Positions 28,621-37,255 of a stretch of DNA of 64,000 bases are shown piece after piece. The notes beneath the pieces are model-generated. The model was not told the DNA's origin, did no database searches, and worked only from the letters and a program-made list of their open reading frames with translations. The position numbers were made by a program, and so were the translations under genes. How positions within the stretch are numbered: position 1 is the stretch's first letter; the number at the start of each line of letters is the position of its first letter. Source of the DNA: Sulfomarinibacter sp963741385 (GTDB taxonomy: Bacteria; Acidobacteriota; Thermoanaerobaculia; Thermoanaerobaculales; Sulfomarinibacteraceae); contig CAVUHO010000010.1 in the NCBI GenBank assembly GCA_963741385.1, positions 1,178,001 to 1,242,000 on the forward strand, read 5' to 3'.

Positions 28621-29691
28621 TCAGCTCGCGCCGTCGATGGTCTCGACCAGGGCGCGCGCGAGTTCCGTAAATGCACGGCCGGCGGGTGAGTCGGGCCGGT
28701 CGACCACGATCGGCCGGCCGCTGTCGCCGCCGGTGACGATCGCGGGGTCGAGAGGAATCGAACCGAGCAGCGGGACGCCGAGTTCCTCCGACGTTCTCTT
28801 GCCCCCACCGGAACCGAAGATGTGGTCGACGTGTCCGCACTCGGGACACTGGTACCCGCTCATGTTCTCGACGATTCCGAGCACCGGCACGCCGAGCTTG
28901 CGAAACATCAGGAGGCTCTTGCGGGCGTCGATCAGGGCCACGTCCTGCGGCGTGGTGACGATGACCGCGCCGGCCATGGGGACGTTTTGACAGAGGGTGA
29001 GGGCCACGTCGCCGGTGCCGGGCGGCAGGTCGACGATCAGATAGTCGAGATCGCCCCAGGCGACATCGCCGACGAACTGTTCGAGCGCCTTCTGCAACAT
29101 CGGGCCGCGCCAGATCACCGGCTGGTCGGGATCGACCAGGAAGCCGAACGACATGACTTTGACGCCGTGCGGTGAGGTGGCGGGGAGGATCTTGTCCTCG
29201 GGATCGCCGGCGGGTTGGTCGGTGGCGCCCATCATGAGTTGTTGCGACGGGCCGTAGATGTCGCCGTCGAGGAGACCGATGCCGTGGCCGAGACCAGCCA
29301 GGGCCGTCGCGAGGTTGGCCGACACGGTGGACTTGCCGACGCCGCCCTTGCCGGAGGCGACTGCGATGACGTGACGAACGCCGGGGATCTTGTCCGCCCA
29401 GGTGGGTGGCGGTTCGGGCGCAGGCTGTCGGGAGTCCATGGTCGCGAGCAGCGGGTGCACCTTCACCTCGACCGTTTCCGCCCCTTCCAGGCGGGCGATG
29501 GCGGCCTCGACCGTGGCCCGGACCTCGGTCGCGGTCGAAGGCTGCGGCGCCTGGACCGCCAGCTCAACGCGGACCGTTCCCCCGTCGACCTCGATGTTGC
29601 GGACGGCGCCGGCCTCCACCAGGGAGACCCGCGTACCGGGCGCCTGGATGTCGTGCAGTGTTTCGAGAACCTGTTGCTGGGTGAGCGCCAT
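28621..29691 (-). CDS. mrp: Mrp/ApbC-type Fe-S cluster carrier ATPase
   Basis: ATG 29691 gives 356 residues: an N-terminal MIP18/DUF59 domain (residues about 1-90, LTQQQVLETLHDIQAPGTR) and a P-loop ATPase with the deviant Walker A motif VASGKGGVGKSTVSANLA. LLDGDIYGPSQQLMMG, DYLIVDLPPGTGDVALTL and the cysteine pair in MSGYQCPECGHVDHIFG follow. Family members carry or assemble iron-sulphur clusters in the cytoplasm. It faces the unknown membrane gene. Confidence 0.95.
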   Translation of the reverse strand: MALTQQQVLETLHDIQAPGTRVSLVEAGAVRNIEVDGGTVRVELAVQAPQPSTATEVRATVEAAIARLEGAETVEVKVHPLLATMDSRQPAPEPPPTWADKIPGVRHVIAVASGKGGVGKSTVSANLATALAGLGHGIGLLDGDIYGPSQQLMMGATDQPAGDPEDKILPATSPHGVKVMSFGFLVDPDQPVIWRGPMLQKALEQFVGDVAWGDLDYLIVDLPPGTGDVALTLCQNVPMAGAVIVTTPQDVALIDARKSLLMFRKLGVPVLGIVENMSGYQCPECGHVDHIFGSGGGKRTSEELGVPLLGSIPLDPAIVTGGDSGRPIVVDRPDSPAGRAFTELARALVETIDGAS

Positions 29692-29812
29692 GGGAAACCT
29701 CCGGGTGTGCCGCCGTCCAAGGGACAACGGTCGGTGAGTTTACCGCATTTCCGCAGGTGGGCCTCGCGTCACCGTCGATGTGGTATTCCGTTTCCTTGTG
29801 TTTGAGGGGGAA

Positions 29813-29876
29813 TGCCTTTCAGAACGGCCTTCCCGGGAGGAGCCAGGCTGAAGCCAGGCACCTCCGCCGCACGCGG
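29813..29876 (-). repeat. Hairpin element E (reversed, short core)
   Basis: On the minus strand the head CCGCGTGCGGCGGAGGTGCC is followed by TGGC, a core reduced to TTCA, and the tail GCCTGGCTCCTCCCGGGAAG. It is the same family as the elements at 27641 and 42091 but inverted relative to them. The rest of 29692-30133 holds two fragments of another repeat, TTGTGG/CCACAA-bounded GC hairpins at about 30005-30027 and 30053-30080. I see no gene there. Confidence 0.8.
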
Positions 29877-30133
29877 CCCCACCCGGCCGGCAACCCGCCG
29901 AAGGCAGCGATTTGTGGCCGAGGCCGGGAAGGTAGGGTGGGTGGATGCCGGCCAATCGGCCACTCGCTGGCGCGGGCGCGTCACGGTGGCCGCAGGCCGC
30001 CAGTAACCGGGACGGCTGCCCCACAAGAAGGCACAGATCAGCTGTGACCCGATTGTGGGGCACGCGTCCCGCGTGCCGGGCGGGCGGGTGGGAGCGTTCG
30101 AAGTACAATCCTTCGAGCCATCGAGGAGGGACC

Positions 30134-30955
30134 ATGCCCGAAGCTGCGAACGGTGATGTGACGCTCCATTACGAGGACGAAGGATCCGGGCCGCCGGTCC
30201 TGCTGATCCACGGTCACACGCTCGATCGGCGCCTGTGGGACCCTGTCATACCATCGTTGGTGGCCGCAGGTCTTCGCGTTCTGCGCATCGATCTCCGCGG
30301 TCACGGTCTGAGCTCGCGCCCCGACTCCGGTTATCACCTGAGCCACCACGCGTCGGATGTGGCGGCAGTGCTCGACGCTGCCGCCGCCGGTCCGGTGGCC
30401 GGGGTCGGCCACTCCATCGGCGGCGCCGTCGTGCTCGAAATCGCCGTCACGATGCCCCAACGGCTCACGGGCATGGTTCTGGTGTCTCCCGTCATGCCCG
30501 ACCGTTCATTCGAACCGGCGTTCATGGACAACCTCCGCGAGGTCGCCAGGGTGATCCGATCCGAGGGCGTGCCGGCGGCGATGGCGGGACCGTGGGACCG
30601 GAGTCCGCTTTTCGAGCACTCCTATCGCCGGCCCGAAATCCGTCGAGCGGCCGCGGCGATCACCGGGGACTTCCCCGGCGCCGAGTACCTCGCCACGCAG
30701 CGGGACCGCGTCGAGCGATCGTGGAGCCTGCCCGATCGGCTGAGGGAGATCTCGCTGCCGACCGTCGTCGCGGTCGGTGAGAAGGAGATGCCGGGTTTTC
30801 GCGCCTATGCCGAAGAAGCGGCCGCAGGAATTCCCGGTGCGCGCCTCGAGGTCTTCGAAAACTGCGGCCACCTCTTACCGCTGGAGGCTCCTGACCGGGT
30901 TGCAGCCATCATCGTGGACGCGACCCAACGTTCCAACGTTGGGCTCATCCGGTAA
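30134..30955 (+). CDS. Alpha/beta-hydrolase
   Basis: ATG 30134 (ribosome site GAGGAGGG) gives 273 residues. The oxyanion strand PPVLLIHGHTLDRRLWDPV, DLRGHGLSSRPD, the nucleophile elbow GVGHSIGGAVVLE and the late histidine in NCGHLLPLEAPDRVA fit an alpha/beta-hydrolase of the 3-oxoadipate-enol-lactonase or haloperoxidase-like group. An aspartate or glutamate near VAVGEKEMPG would complete the triad. The substrate is unknown. It is a single gene bounded by repeats on both sides. Confidence 0.88.
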   Translation: MPEAANGDVTLHYEDEGSGPPVLLIHGHTLDRRLWDPVIPSLVAAGLRVLRIDLRGHGLSSRPDSGYHLSHHASDVAAVLDAAAAGPVAGVGHSIGGAVVLEIAVTMPQRLTGMVLVSPVMPDRSFEPAFMDNLREVARVIRSEGVPAAMAGPWDRSPLFEHSYRRPEIRRAAAAITGDFPGAEYLATQRDRVERSWSLPDRLREISLPTVVAVGEKEMPGFRAYAEEAAAGIPGARLEVFENCGHLLPLEAPDRVAAIIVDATQRSNVGLIR

Positions 30956-31000
30956 AGGGTGGGACGGTTGTCTCCAGTTCCGTCCTCCCTCAAGCCATCG

Positions 31001-31040
31001 CCCAGATCCCTCGGCTCGCTGCGCTCGCTCGGGATGACAG
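31001..31040. repeat. Self-complementary repeat between convergent genes
   Basis: The segment CAGATCCCTCGGCTCGCTGC continues as GCTCGCTCGGGATGACAG and can fold on itself through TCCC/GGGA and GAGC/GCTC pairs. I recognise this phrase as a common intergenic repeat in many GC-rich bacteria. Here it sits between the hydrolase gene and glmM, which face each other. Confidence 0.55.
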
Positions 31041-31100
31041 TTTGAGAAGCCCGAGTCGCTTCTCAACAAACCTTCAGTAACGTTTGAACCTTCAGTTTCG

Positions 31101-32429
31101 TCACCCCAGCTCTTGACGGATGACTGCGGCGAGCCCCTCGGCCAACGCCTCGATTTCGGCCGCGTCCTCGCCCTCGATCATGACGCGGGCGAGCGGCTCG
31201 GTGCCCGAGTATCGCAGCAGCACCCGGCCCCGATCCTCGAGCTGGCGGTGGGTCTCGGCGAGCAGTCGTGAGACCGTCGGCAGATCGTCGAACGAACGCA
31301 TCCGAGACACCGGGACATTGAGCAAGACCTGCGGCAGGCGGTGGAGGTTGGAGAGCGCCGAAAGAGGCACACCGCGGCGAACGGCGATGGCAAGCAGGTG
31401 CGATCCGGTCAGGAGGCCGTCGCCGGTGACTCCGTAATGGGAGCAGATGACGTGTCCCGACTGCTCGCCGCCGAGCACCGAGCCGTGCTCGATCATGGCC
31501 AGCCACACCGAGCGGTCGCCCACCGCGCACCTGACAAGCTCCATCTTCTCGTCGGTCAGAGTGCGTTCGAGCCCGAAATTGCTCATCACCGTCGCCACCA
31601 CGCGACCGGCCGGGAGCCGGTCTGAAGCCCGGAGGTGGCGCGCCCAGGCGAGCAGGATGTCGTCCCCGTCGAGCACCGAACCGTTTTCGTCCACCAGCAC
31701 CACGCGGTCCGCGTCGCCGTCGAGGGCGACGCCGGCGTCCGCCCGCAGCTCGACAACCTTGGAGGCCAGGGCGTCGGGCGCGGTGGCGCCGCAGGCGTCG
31801 TTGATGTTGGCGCCGTCAGGTGACGAGGCGATGGCGGTGACACTGGCCCCGAGTCGAGCCAGAAATTCCTCGGCGATACCGGATGCCGCGCCGTTGGCGG
31901 CATCAACCACGACATGGAATCCGGCGAGGGGGCTGGCCACCGGGTGGGTTGCGACGAGAAGGTCGAGGTAGCGCCGGCCGAGGGCCCGATCGACCTCCGG
32001 GAGATCCGGACCGGACAGCGGTTGCGAGGTCTCGATGCGTTTTTCGAGATGGCGCTCGAGGCCGTCGGCGAGCTTTTCTCCGTTCGGACCGAGAATCTTG
32101 ATGCCGTTGTCGCTGGCCGGGTTGTGCGATGCCGAGATGACGACGCCAGCTGAAAAGTCGTTCTCCCGGCAGAGCTGGGAAACCGCGGGGGTCGGCAGGA
32201 CGCCGGCCCACACGACGAGCCCGCCACCGGCCTGAAAACTCGATCCGATCCACTTTGCCAGGTCCGGCGTCGAGTGGCGGGTGTCGCCGGCGAGAAGAAT
32301 GCGCGGTTTCCCGCGATCACCGGAGAGGTCTGCAGCGAGGGCGGCCCCCAGCCGGCGGACCGTGTCCTCGTCCAGCGGCGGCTCGTACGCCCGCCCGCGG
32401 ATGCCGTCGGTTCCAAAAAGAGTCTTCAT
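31101..32429 (-). CDS. glmM: Phosphoglucosamine mutase
   Basis: The 442-residue protein starts MKTLFGTDGIRGRAYEPPLD. The active-site loop VVISASHNPASDNGIK holds the phosphoserine Ser101; the metal-binding loop is DGDADRVVLV; the sugar-binding segment is GGEQSGHVI; and the phosphate-binding RYSGTEPLARVMIEGED is near the end. It converts glucosamine-6-P to glucosamine-1-P for UDP-GlcNAc. It follows cdaA-cdaR; this cdaA-cdaR-glmM order is widely conserved, and GlmM can bind and inhibit CdaA in other bacteria. Confidence 0.97.
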   Translation of the reverse strand: MKTLFGTDGIRGRAYEPPLDEDTVRRLGAALAADLSGDRGKPRILLAGDTRHSTPDLAKWIGSSFQAGGGLVVWAGVLPTPAVSQLCRENDFSAGVVISASHNPASDNGIKILGPNGEKLADGLERHLEKRIETSQPLSGPDLPEVDRALGRRYLDLLVATHPVASPLAGFHVVVDAANGAASGIAEEFLARLGASVTAIASSPDGANINDACGATAPDALASKVVELRADAGVALDGDADRVVLVDENGSVLDGDDILLAWARHLRASDRLPAGRVVATVMSNFGLERTLTDEKMELVRCAVGDRSVWLAMIEHGSVLGGEQSGHVICSHYGVTGDGLLTGSHLLAIAVRRGVPLSALSNLHRLPQVLLNVPVSRMRSFDDLPTVSRLLAETHRQLEDRGRVLLRYSGTEPLARVMIEGEDAAEIEALAEGLAAVIRQELG

Positions 32430-32432
32430 GCC

Positions 32433-33110
32433 CTACTTTCGAGGCGCTGTCCGGTCCGGTTCCGGTACGGGTGCGATGTCAACGGTGACTTGGAGGGAGC
32501 CCAGACCGAGCGTGCGCAGCAGGGGATCGGGCAGCAGGGGCAAGACCATGGTCTCGACCGGACCCGACGCGCCTTCGACCGAAATCGGGGTGGTGTCGAT
32601 GAACTCGACCGCCAGAACCAGGCTCTCCGGCCCCTGGACCGTGTACTGGGCCGGCACCACGCGAACGCCTGCGACCTTGAAGCCCGGTGCCGGGACGCCC
32701 TCGATCTGCGGCCGCACGTCGACCGTCCGGGTCTCCTGGCGTTGCAGCTCGAGTGTGATCGCGGCGGGGTCGACGCTGACGACCTCGACTTCGGGCGGCA
32801 GCGGGATGTCGCGTTCGTTGATGGGGTAGGAGTTGAGGCCGGGTCTGGCGTCGGAGAGGTCGAGCAGGACCTCGGGCGGGTTGGCTGAAGCGAGGGCGCG
32901 GGTCAGAGGGCCACGCAGCTGCAACGCCACCGTGTCGGGCACGCTCGAGGTCAGGATCAGGTCGCGCGGGATGTTGACGAGGGTGAGCCGGGCCTTGACG
33001 CCGCGCACGGAGATGTTGTCGATCCGCTGCGCGGCGAGGATGTACCACAACCCAAATGCGGCGATCAGAGCCACCAGGAACTGAATCGGGTGCTGCGGGC
33101 GGAGGTTCAC
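32433..33110 (-). CDS. cdaR: YbbR-domain protein, regulator of the diadenylate cyclase
   Basis: GTG 33110 gives 225 residues, with one N-terminal transmembrane helix (IQFLVALIAAFGLWYILA) and two or more YbbR repeats (KARLTLVNIPRDLILTSSVP, VDVRPQIEGVPAPGFKVAGV). The start overlaps the cdaA stop (GTGA). Exported YbbR proteins bind CdaA and modulate c-di-AMP production. The gene ends three bases before glmM. Confidence 0.9.
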   Translation of the reverse strand: MNLRPQHPIQFLVALIAAFGLWYILAAQRIDNISVRGVKARLTLVNIPRDLILTSSVPDTVALQLRGPLTRALASANPPEVLLDLSDARPGLNSYPINERDIPLPPEVEVVSVDPAAITLELQRQETRTVDVRPQIEGVPAPGFKVAGVRVVPAQYTVQGPESLVLAVEFIDTTPISVEGASGPVETMVLPLLPDPLLRTLGLGSLQVTVDIAPVPEPDRTAPRK

Positions 33111-33913
33111 GATTTCGCCTCCTCGAATGCCTGCATCTGGAAGAGATACGCGGCAAGCGCGTTGCGGAGCGTGGTCTCGTCGAGCGGCCGCAACAACTGC
33201 CCCTCCACCGCGAGGGAGATGGTGCCCGTCTCCTCCGACACCACCACGACCAGGGCGTCGGTCTCTTCGGTCAACCCGATGGCCGCGCGATGGCGGGTGC
33301 CGAGCTCTGTGGAGAGCTCGTGGCTGATGGTCAAGGGCAGGAAGCAGGAGGCGGCCAGGATCTGCTCGCCGCGGAGGATGACGGCGCCGTCGTGCAGCGG
33401 CGTCCCCGGGATGAAAATATTGAGCATGAGGTCGTACGAAAACCGCGCCTCGAGCGGGATACCGGTGTCGGCCCACGCCGCCAGCGAGTCCCGGCGTTCG
33501 ACGGCGATCAGCGCACCGATACGGCGGGAGGCCAGGGCCTGCACGGCGAGGGCGAGTTCGTTGAGCATGATCGGGCCCTCTTCCGGCCCACGGCCCCAGC
33601 CCAGGAACGAAGTGGAGCCGAACGCCGTCAGCATGCGTCGGATCTCCTGTTGGAACAGCACGATGATCGCTATCGGCAGGAAGCCCAGGAGGGAACCGAG
33701 GATTGTGGAGAGGGTGATGAGTTTGAACGACGAGGCGGCCAGATAGAGACCGAGGATGATGGCGATGCCCCACATCATCTGCATCGCCCGGGTGCCCTTG
33801 AGCAACACCAGGAGGGCGTAGATGAGGATGGCAACGGTGAAAATGTCGGCGACGTCGGCGATCGACACCTGGAGGTCGGTGAAATCGCGGAGAGCGCTGA
33901 GGAGCCAGTTCAC
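33107..33913 (-). CDS. cdaA: Diadenylate cyclase (c-di-AMP synthase), CdaA type
   Basis: The 268-residue protein begins at GTG 33913, overlapping the folP stop. Three N-terminal helices (residues about 20-85) are followed by the DAC domain with LHDGAVILRG (DGA at 175-177) and STELGTRHRAAIGLTEET (RHR at 207-209), the catalytic motifs. It makes the second messenger c-di-AMP from two ATP at the inner membrane. Confidence 0.96.
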   Translation of the reverse strand: MNWLLSALRDFTDLQVSIADVADIFTVAILIYALLVLLKGTRAMQMMWGIAIILGLYLAASSFKLITLSTILGSLLGFLPIAIIVLFQQEIRRMLTAFGSTSFLGWGRGPEEGPIMLNELALAVQALASRRIGALIAVERRDSLAAWADTGIPLEARFSYDLMLNIFIPGTPLHDGAVILRGEQILAASCFLPLTISHELSTELGTRHRAAIGLTEETDALVVVVSEETGTISLAVEGQLLRPLDETTLRNALAAYLFQMQAFEEAKS

Positions 33914-34764
33914 GCTGACACCTCGCGGACCCGCACCGCGATCTCGAGGAACTGGACCGCGGCCGCCGCATCGTGCACCCGCACGACCGCGCGTGGGAGG
34001 TCGAGAACCGCGATCAGGGCGCCCAGGGTGCCGGGCAGCCGGTCCGCAAGTGGAGCGCCCGTGAGACGGCCGATGAACGACTTGTTGGAGGGTCCCACCA
34101 GCACCGGGTGACCGTGGGCCGCAAGGTCCGGCAGGGCCGCCAACAGTGCGAGGTTGCCGTCATCGTCCTTGCCGAAGCCGATGCCGGGATCGAGCCACAC
34201 CCGCCCGCGCGGGATACCTGCCGCCATGGCCGCGGCGGCGCGATCGACGAGATGGCTGTGGACCTCGGCCACGACGTGGCGGTAGCTGAGATCCCACTGC
34301 ATGGTACGCGGCTCGCCGCGCATGTGCATGAGCACGATGCCGGCGTCGTGTTCGGCCACCAGCTCGAACATCCCCTGAGCGGAGCCGGCGGTGACGTCGT
34401 TGACGATGTCCGCGCCGGCCTCGAGAGCTGCGGCTGCGACCTCGGTCTTCGAGGTGTCGACCGACAGCACCGCGGTTTCTGAGGCCTTGCGGAGTCCGCT
34501 GATGACCGGGAGAACCCGCCGCGACTCCTCGGTCGCGTCAACCGGCGAGGCTCCGGGGCGGGTGGATTCGCCGCCCACATCGATGATTGCGGCGCCGTGC
34601 GCCAGCATCTCGAGGCCGCCGCGAATCGCTTCAGCGGGCTCGAAGTGGCGGCCGCCGTCCGAAAACGAGTCGGGCGTGCAGTTGAGGATGCCCATCACGA
34701 CCGGCCGTGGGCACGGCCAGAGCTGATCAAGGCGGCGCGAGCGACGCCCGGAATCCTCCCTCAC
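33910..34764 (-). CDS. folP: Dihydropteroate synthase
   Basis: GTG 34764, overlapping the ftsH stop, gives 284 residues. Signature segments are VMGILNCTPDSFSDGGR, AAIIDVGGESTRPGA, VLSVDTSKTEVAAAALEAGA, IVNDVTAG, DPGIGFGK, LVGPSNKSF and a late RVHDAAAAV. It joins pABA and dihydropterin pyrophosphate in folate synthesis. It sits between ftsH and cdaA in the seven-gene minus-strand operon. Confidence 0.96.
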   Translation of the reverse strand: MREDSGRRSRRLDQLWPCPRPVVMGILNCTPDSFSDGGRHFEPAEAIRGGLEMLAHGAAIIDVGGESTRPGASPVDATEESRRVLPVISGLRKASETAVLSVDTSKTEVAAAALEAGADIVNDVTAGSAQGMFELVAEHDAGIVLMHMRGEPRTMQWDLSYRHVVAEVHSHLVDRAAAAMAAGIPRGRVWLDPGIGFGKDDDGNLALLAALPDLAAHGHPVLVGPSNKSFIGRLTGAPLADRLPGTLGALIAVLDLPRAVVRVHDAAAAVQFLEIAVRVREVSA

Positions 34765-36647
34765 GCTGATCCGACCACCTCGCTTTCGACCCGCTGTTTC
34801 TGCCGCTTGATACTCTCGATGTCGATGGTCGAATTCTCGGCGATGAGTGTGTAGATATTCTCTCCATCGAGCACCTCGTCCTCGAGGAGGGCGATTGCGA
34901 TCGCCTCCAGGGCGTCGCGGTTGCCGGCGATCAGCTCGTTCGCCGCCTCGTAGGCGGCGGTGATGAACTTGGTGATCTCCTCGTCGATGCGCTGGGCCGT
35001 CGCTTCCGAATAGTCCTGGTGGCGGGAGAATTCCTTGCCGAGGAAGATCGACTCCTCGCGTTTGCCGAAGGTGAGCGGGCCCATCTCCTTGCTCATGCCC
35101 CACTTGCACACCATGTTGCGGGCCATCTCGGTGGCTGATTCGAGATCATGGCCGGCGCCGGTGGTCATGTGTCCGGACCCGAAGATGAGCTCCTCGGCAA
35201 TTCGCCCGCCCATCAGCACCTTGAGGTTGGCCTCGATGTAGGATTTCGGCCACGTGTAGCGGTCCCCCAGCGGCAGCTGCTGGGTCAGCCCCAGGGACAT
35301 GCCGCGGGGAATGATCGTGACCTTGTGGAGCGGATCTGCTTCAGGGACCAGCACCGCAACCAGCGCGTGCCCCGCCTCGTGATAGGCGGTGAGACGCTTC
35401 TCAGCCTCCGACATGACCAAGGAGCGGCGCTCCGAGCCCATCATCACCTTGTCCTTGGCGAACTCGAAGTCCGCCATGTCGACCTTCATCTTGTTGAAGC
35501 GCGCCGCACGGAGAGCCGCCTCGTTGACCAGACTGGCGAGATCGGCGCCCGAAAACCCCGGCGTGGAGCGGGCGATGATGGCCACGTCGACATCCGACGC
35601 CAACGGGATCTCGGTGCTGTGGACCTTGAGGATGCCTTCGCGTCCCTTGACGTCGGGCGGGTTGACCACGATCCGGCGGTCGAACCGGCCCGGCCGGAGC
35701 AGGGCAGGGTCGAGAACATCGGGCCGGTTGGTGGCGGAAATGAGGATCACGCCTTCGTTGGATTCGAACCCGTCCATCTCCACCAGGAGCTGGTTGAGGG
35801 TCTGCTCGCGCTCGTCGTGGCCGCCGCCGAGACCGGCGCCGCGGTGACGGCCGACGGCATCGATCTCGTCGATGAAAACGATGCACGGGGCGTTCTTCTT
35901 GCCCTGTTCGAAGAGGTCGCGCACCCGTGAAGCGCCGACGCCGACGAACATCTCCACGAAATCGGACCCCGAGATCGAGAAGAAGGGCACGCCGGCCTCA
36001 CCGGCCACGGCCTTTGCCAGCAGGGTCTTGCCGGTGCCGGGCGAACCCATGAGGAGGACGCCTTTCGGGATCTTGCCGCCAAGGCGCGTGAACTTTTTCG
36101 GGTCTTTGAGGAAGTCGATGATCTCCTCGAGCTCCTCCTTGGCCTCGTTCACCCCCGCGACATCGGCGAAGGTGACCTTTTTCTGGTCGGCGGTGAGGAG
36201 CCGGGCCTTCGACTTGCCGAAGCTCATCGCCTTGGTCCCGCCCGCCTGCATCTGGCGGAAGAAGACGAACCACAGACCGACCAGGATGAGCAGCGGCGCC
36301 CACGACAGGAGTGCCGTGAGCATGCGGCCGTCAGAGGGTTTTTCGACCTTGATCTCGACGCCCTTCGCCCGCAGGTCTTTGATGAGGTCGTCGTAGCCGG
36401 GGCTGTAGGTGTGGAGGTCATATCGCGGCGCGGTGGCCGACTCCTCAGCCGCGCCTTTGGTTCGAACGAAGATCTCGTCTCCCTTGATCAGGACACGCGA
36501 CACCTGGCCGTCAGCCACCCGGTCGAGCAAGTCAGAAAAAGCAATCTCCTGGCTGGTGGTCGAGTAGCCCCGGAGCACCTGCAGAATCAGCAGAACCCCC
36601 ACCAGGATCACTATCCACATGAGAACGGTACGAACGGTTTGATTCAC
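34761..36647 (-). CDS. ftsH: ATP-dependent zinc metalloprotease FtsH
   Basis: The 628-residue protein (GTG 36647) has two membrane helices (about 8-25 and 110-130) with a small periplasmic domain between. The AAA module has Walker A GSPGTGKT (201-208), Walker B CIVFIDEID, and the SRH region ISATNRPDVLDPALLRPGRF. The M41 peptidase has HEAGH (423-427). It degrades membrane and short-lived cytoplasmic proteins. Downstream of tilS-hpt, as in many bacteria. Confidence 0.98.
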   Translation of the reverse strand: MNQTVRTVLMWIVILVGVLLILQVLRGYSTTSQEIAFSDLLDRVADGQVSRVLIKGDEIFVRTKGAAEESATAPRYDLHTYSPGYDDLIKDLRAKGVEIKVEKPSDGRMLTALLSWAPLLILVGLWFVFFRQMQAGGTKAMSFGKSKARLLTADQKKVTFADVAGVNEAKEELEEIIDFLKDPKKFTRLGGKIPKGVLLMGSPGTGKTLLAKAVAGEAGVPFFSISGSDFVEMFVGVGASRVRDLFEQGKKNAPCIVFIDEIDAVGRHRGAGLGGGHDEREQTLNQLLVEMDGFESNEGVILISATNRPDVLDPALLRPGRFDRRIVVNPPDVKGREGILKVHSTEIPLASDVDVAIIARSTPGFSGADLASLVNEAALRAARFNKMKVDMADFEFAKDKVMMGSERRSLVMSEAEKRLTAYHEAGHALVAVLVPEADPLHKVTIIPRGMSLGLTQQLPLGDRYTWPKSYIEANLKVLMGGRIAEELIFGSGHMTTGAGHDLESATEMARNMVCKWGMSKEMGPLTFGKREESIFLGKEFSRHQDYSEATAQRIDEEITKFITAAYEAANELIAGNRDALEAIAIALLEDEVLDGENIYTLIAENSTIDIESIKRQKQRVESEVVGSA

Positions 36648-36733
36648 GCTTCGTTATCCTTTGGCGCCCGTCGCGGGACGGGGCCCTTGGAGAAACCCGG
36701 GTCACCGCCGGATTTCTTCCCTGACGACCGGTC

Positions 36734-37255
36734 CTATTTTCCGTCGACGATGCAAAGATCTGGAAGATTCGTGTGCTCACCGTGGCCCGGACCGAGGCCG
36801 TAACCGACCAGGAACCCATCGGGGACGTCGTTGAAGACCGAGTACTTCGCGCTGAGATTGACGCTGCGAAGCTGCGGCTTGTCGACCAACGCCACCACCT
36901 CGATGGTCGCTGGGTTCTGTTGGCTGAGGTGGGTGATGAGGTAGTTCTCGGTGACACCCGAATGAAACACGTCCTTGAGCACCAGGACGTGTCGCCCGGA
37001 AACGTCGACCTGGGTGGCAAAAGTCAGGCTGACCACCTCGCCGTGGGCGCCGATCGACGACGACACACTGACGAACTCGTAGTCCACCGGACGCGGCAGA
37101 CAGCGCGCGAGATCGGCGAGAAAAAACGCCGCTCCCTTGAGCATGCCCACCAACACCAATTCGCGATCTTGGTAGTCGCCGGCGATAGCCTTGGCAACCT
37201 CGCTCACTCGTTTTTGGATCTCGTCGGCGCTAAACAACACACGAAGGTCGCTCAC
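36734..37255 (-). CDS. hpt: Hypoxanthine(-guanine) phosphoribosyltransferase
   Basis: The 173-residue protein has LVLVGMLKGAAFFLADLARC, a flexible-loop region with SSSIGAHGEVVS, the PRPP-binding motif HVLVLKDVFHSGVTENYL and the purine-binding VVALVDKP followed by DGFLVGYGLG. It salvages hypoxanthine and guanine to nucleotides. Its start overlaps the end of tilS by 26 bases. Confidence 0.95.
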   Translation of the reverse strand: MSDLRVLFSADEIQKRVSEVAKAIAGDYQDRELVLVGMLKGAAFFLADLARCLPRPVDYEFVSVSSSIGAHGEVVSLTFATQVDVSGRHVLVLKDVFHSGVTENYLITHLSQQNPATIEVVALVDKPQLRSVNLSAKYSVFNDVPDGFLVGYGLGPGHGEHTNLPDLCIVDGK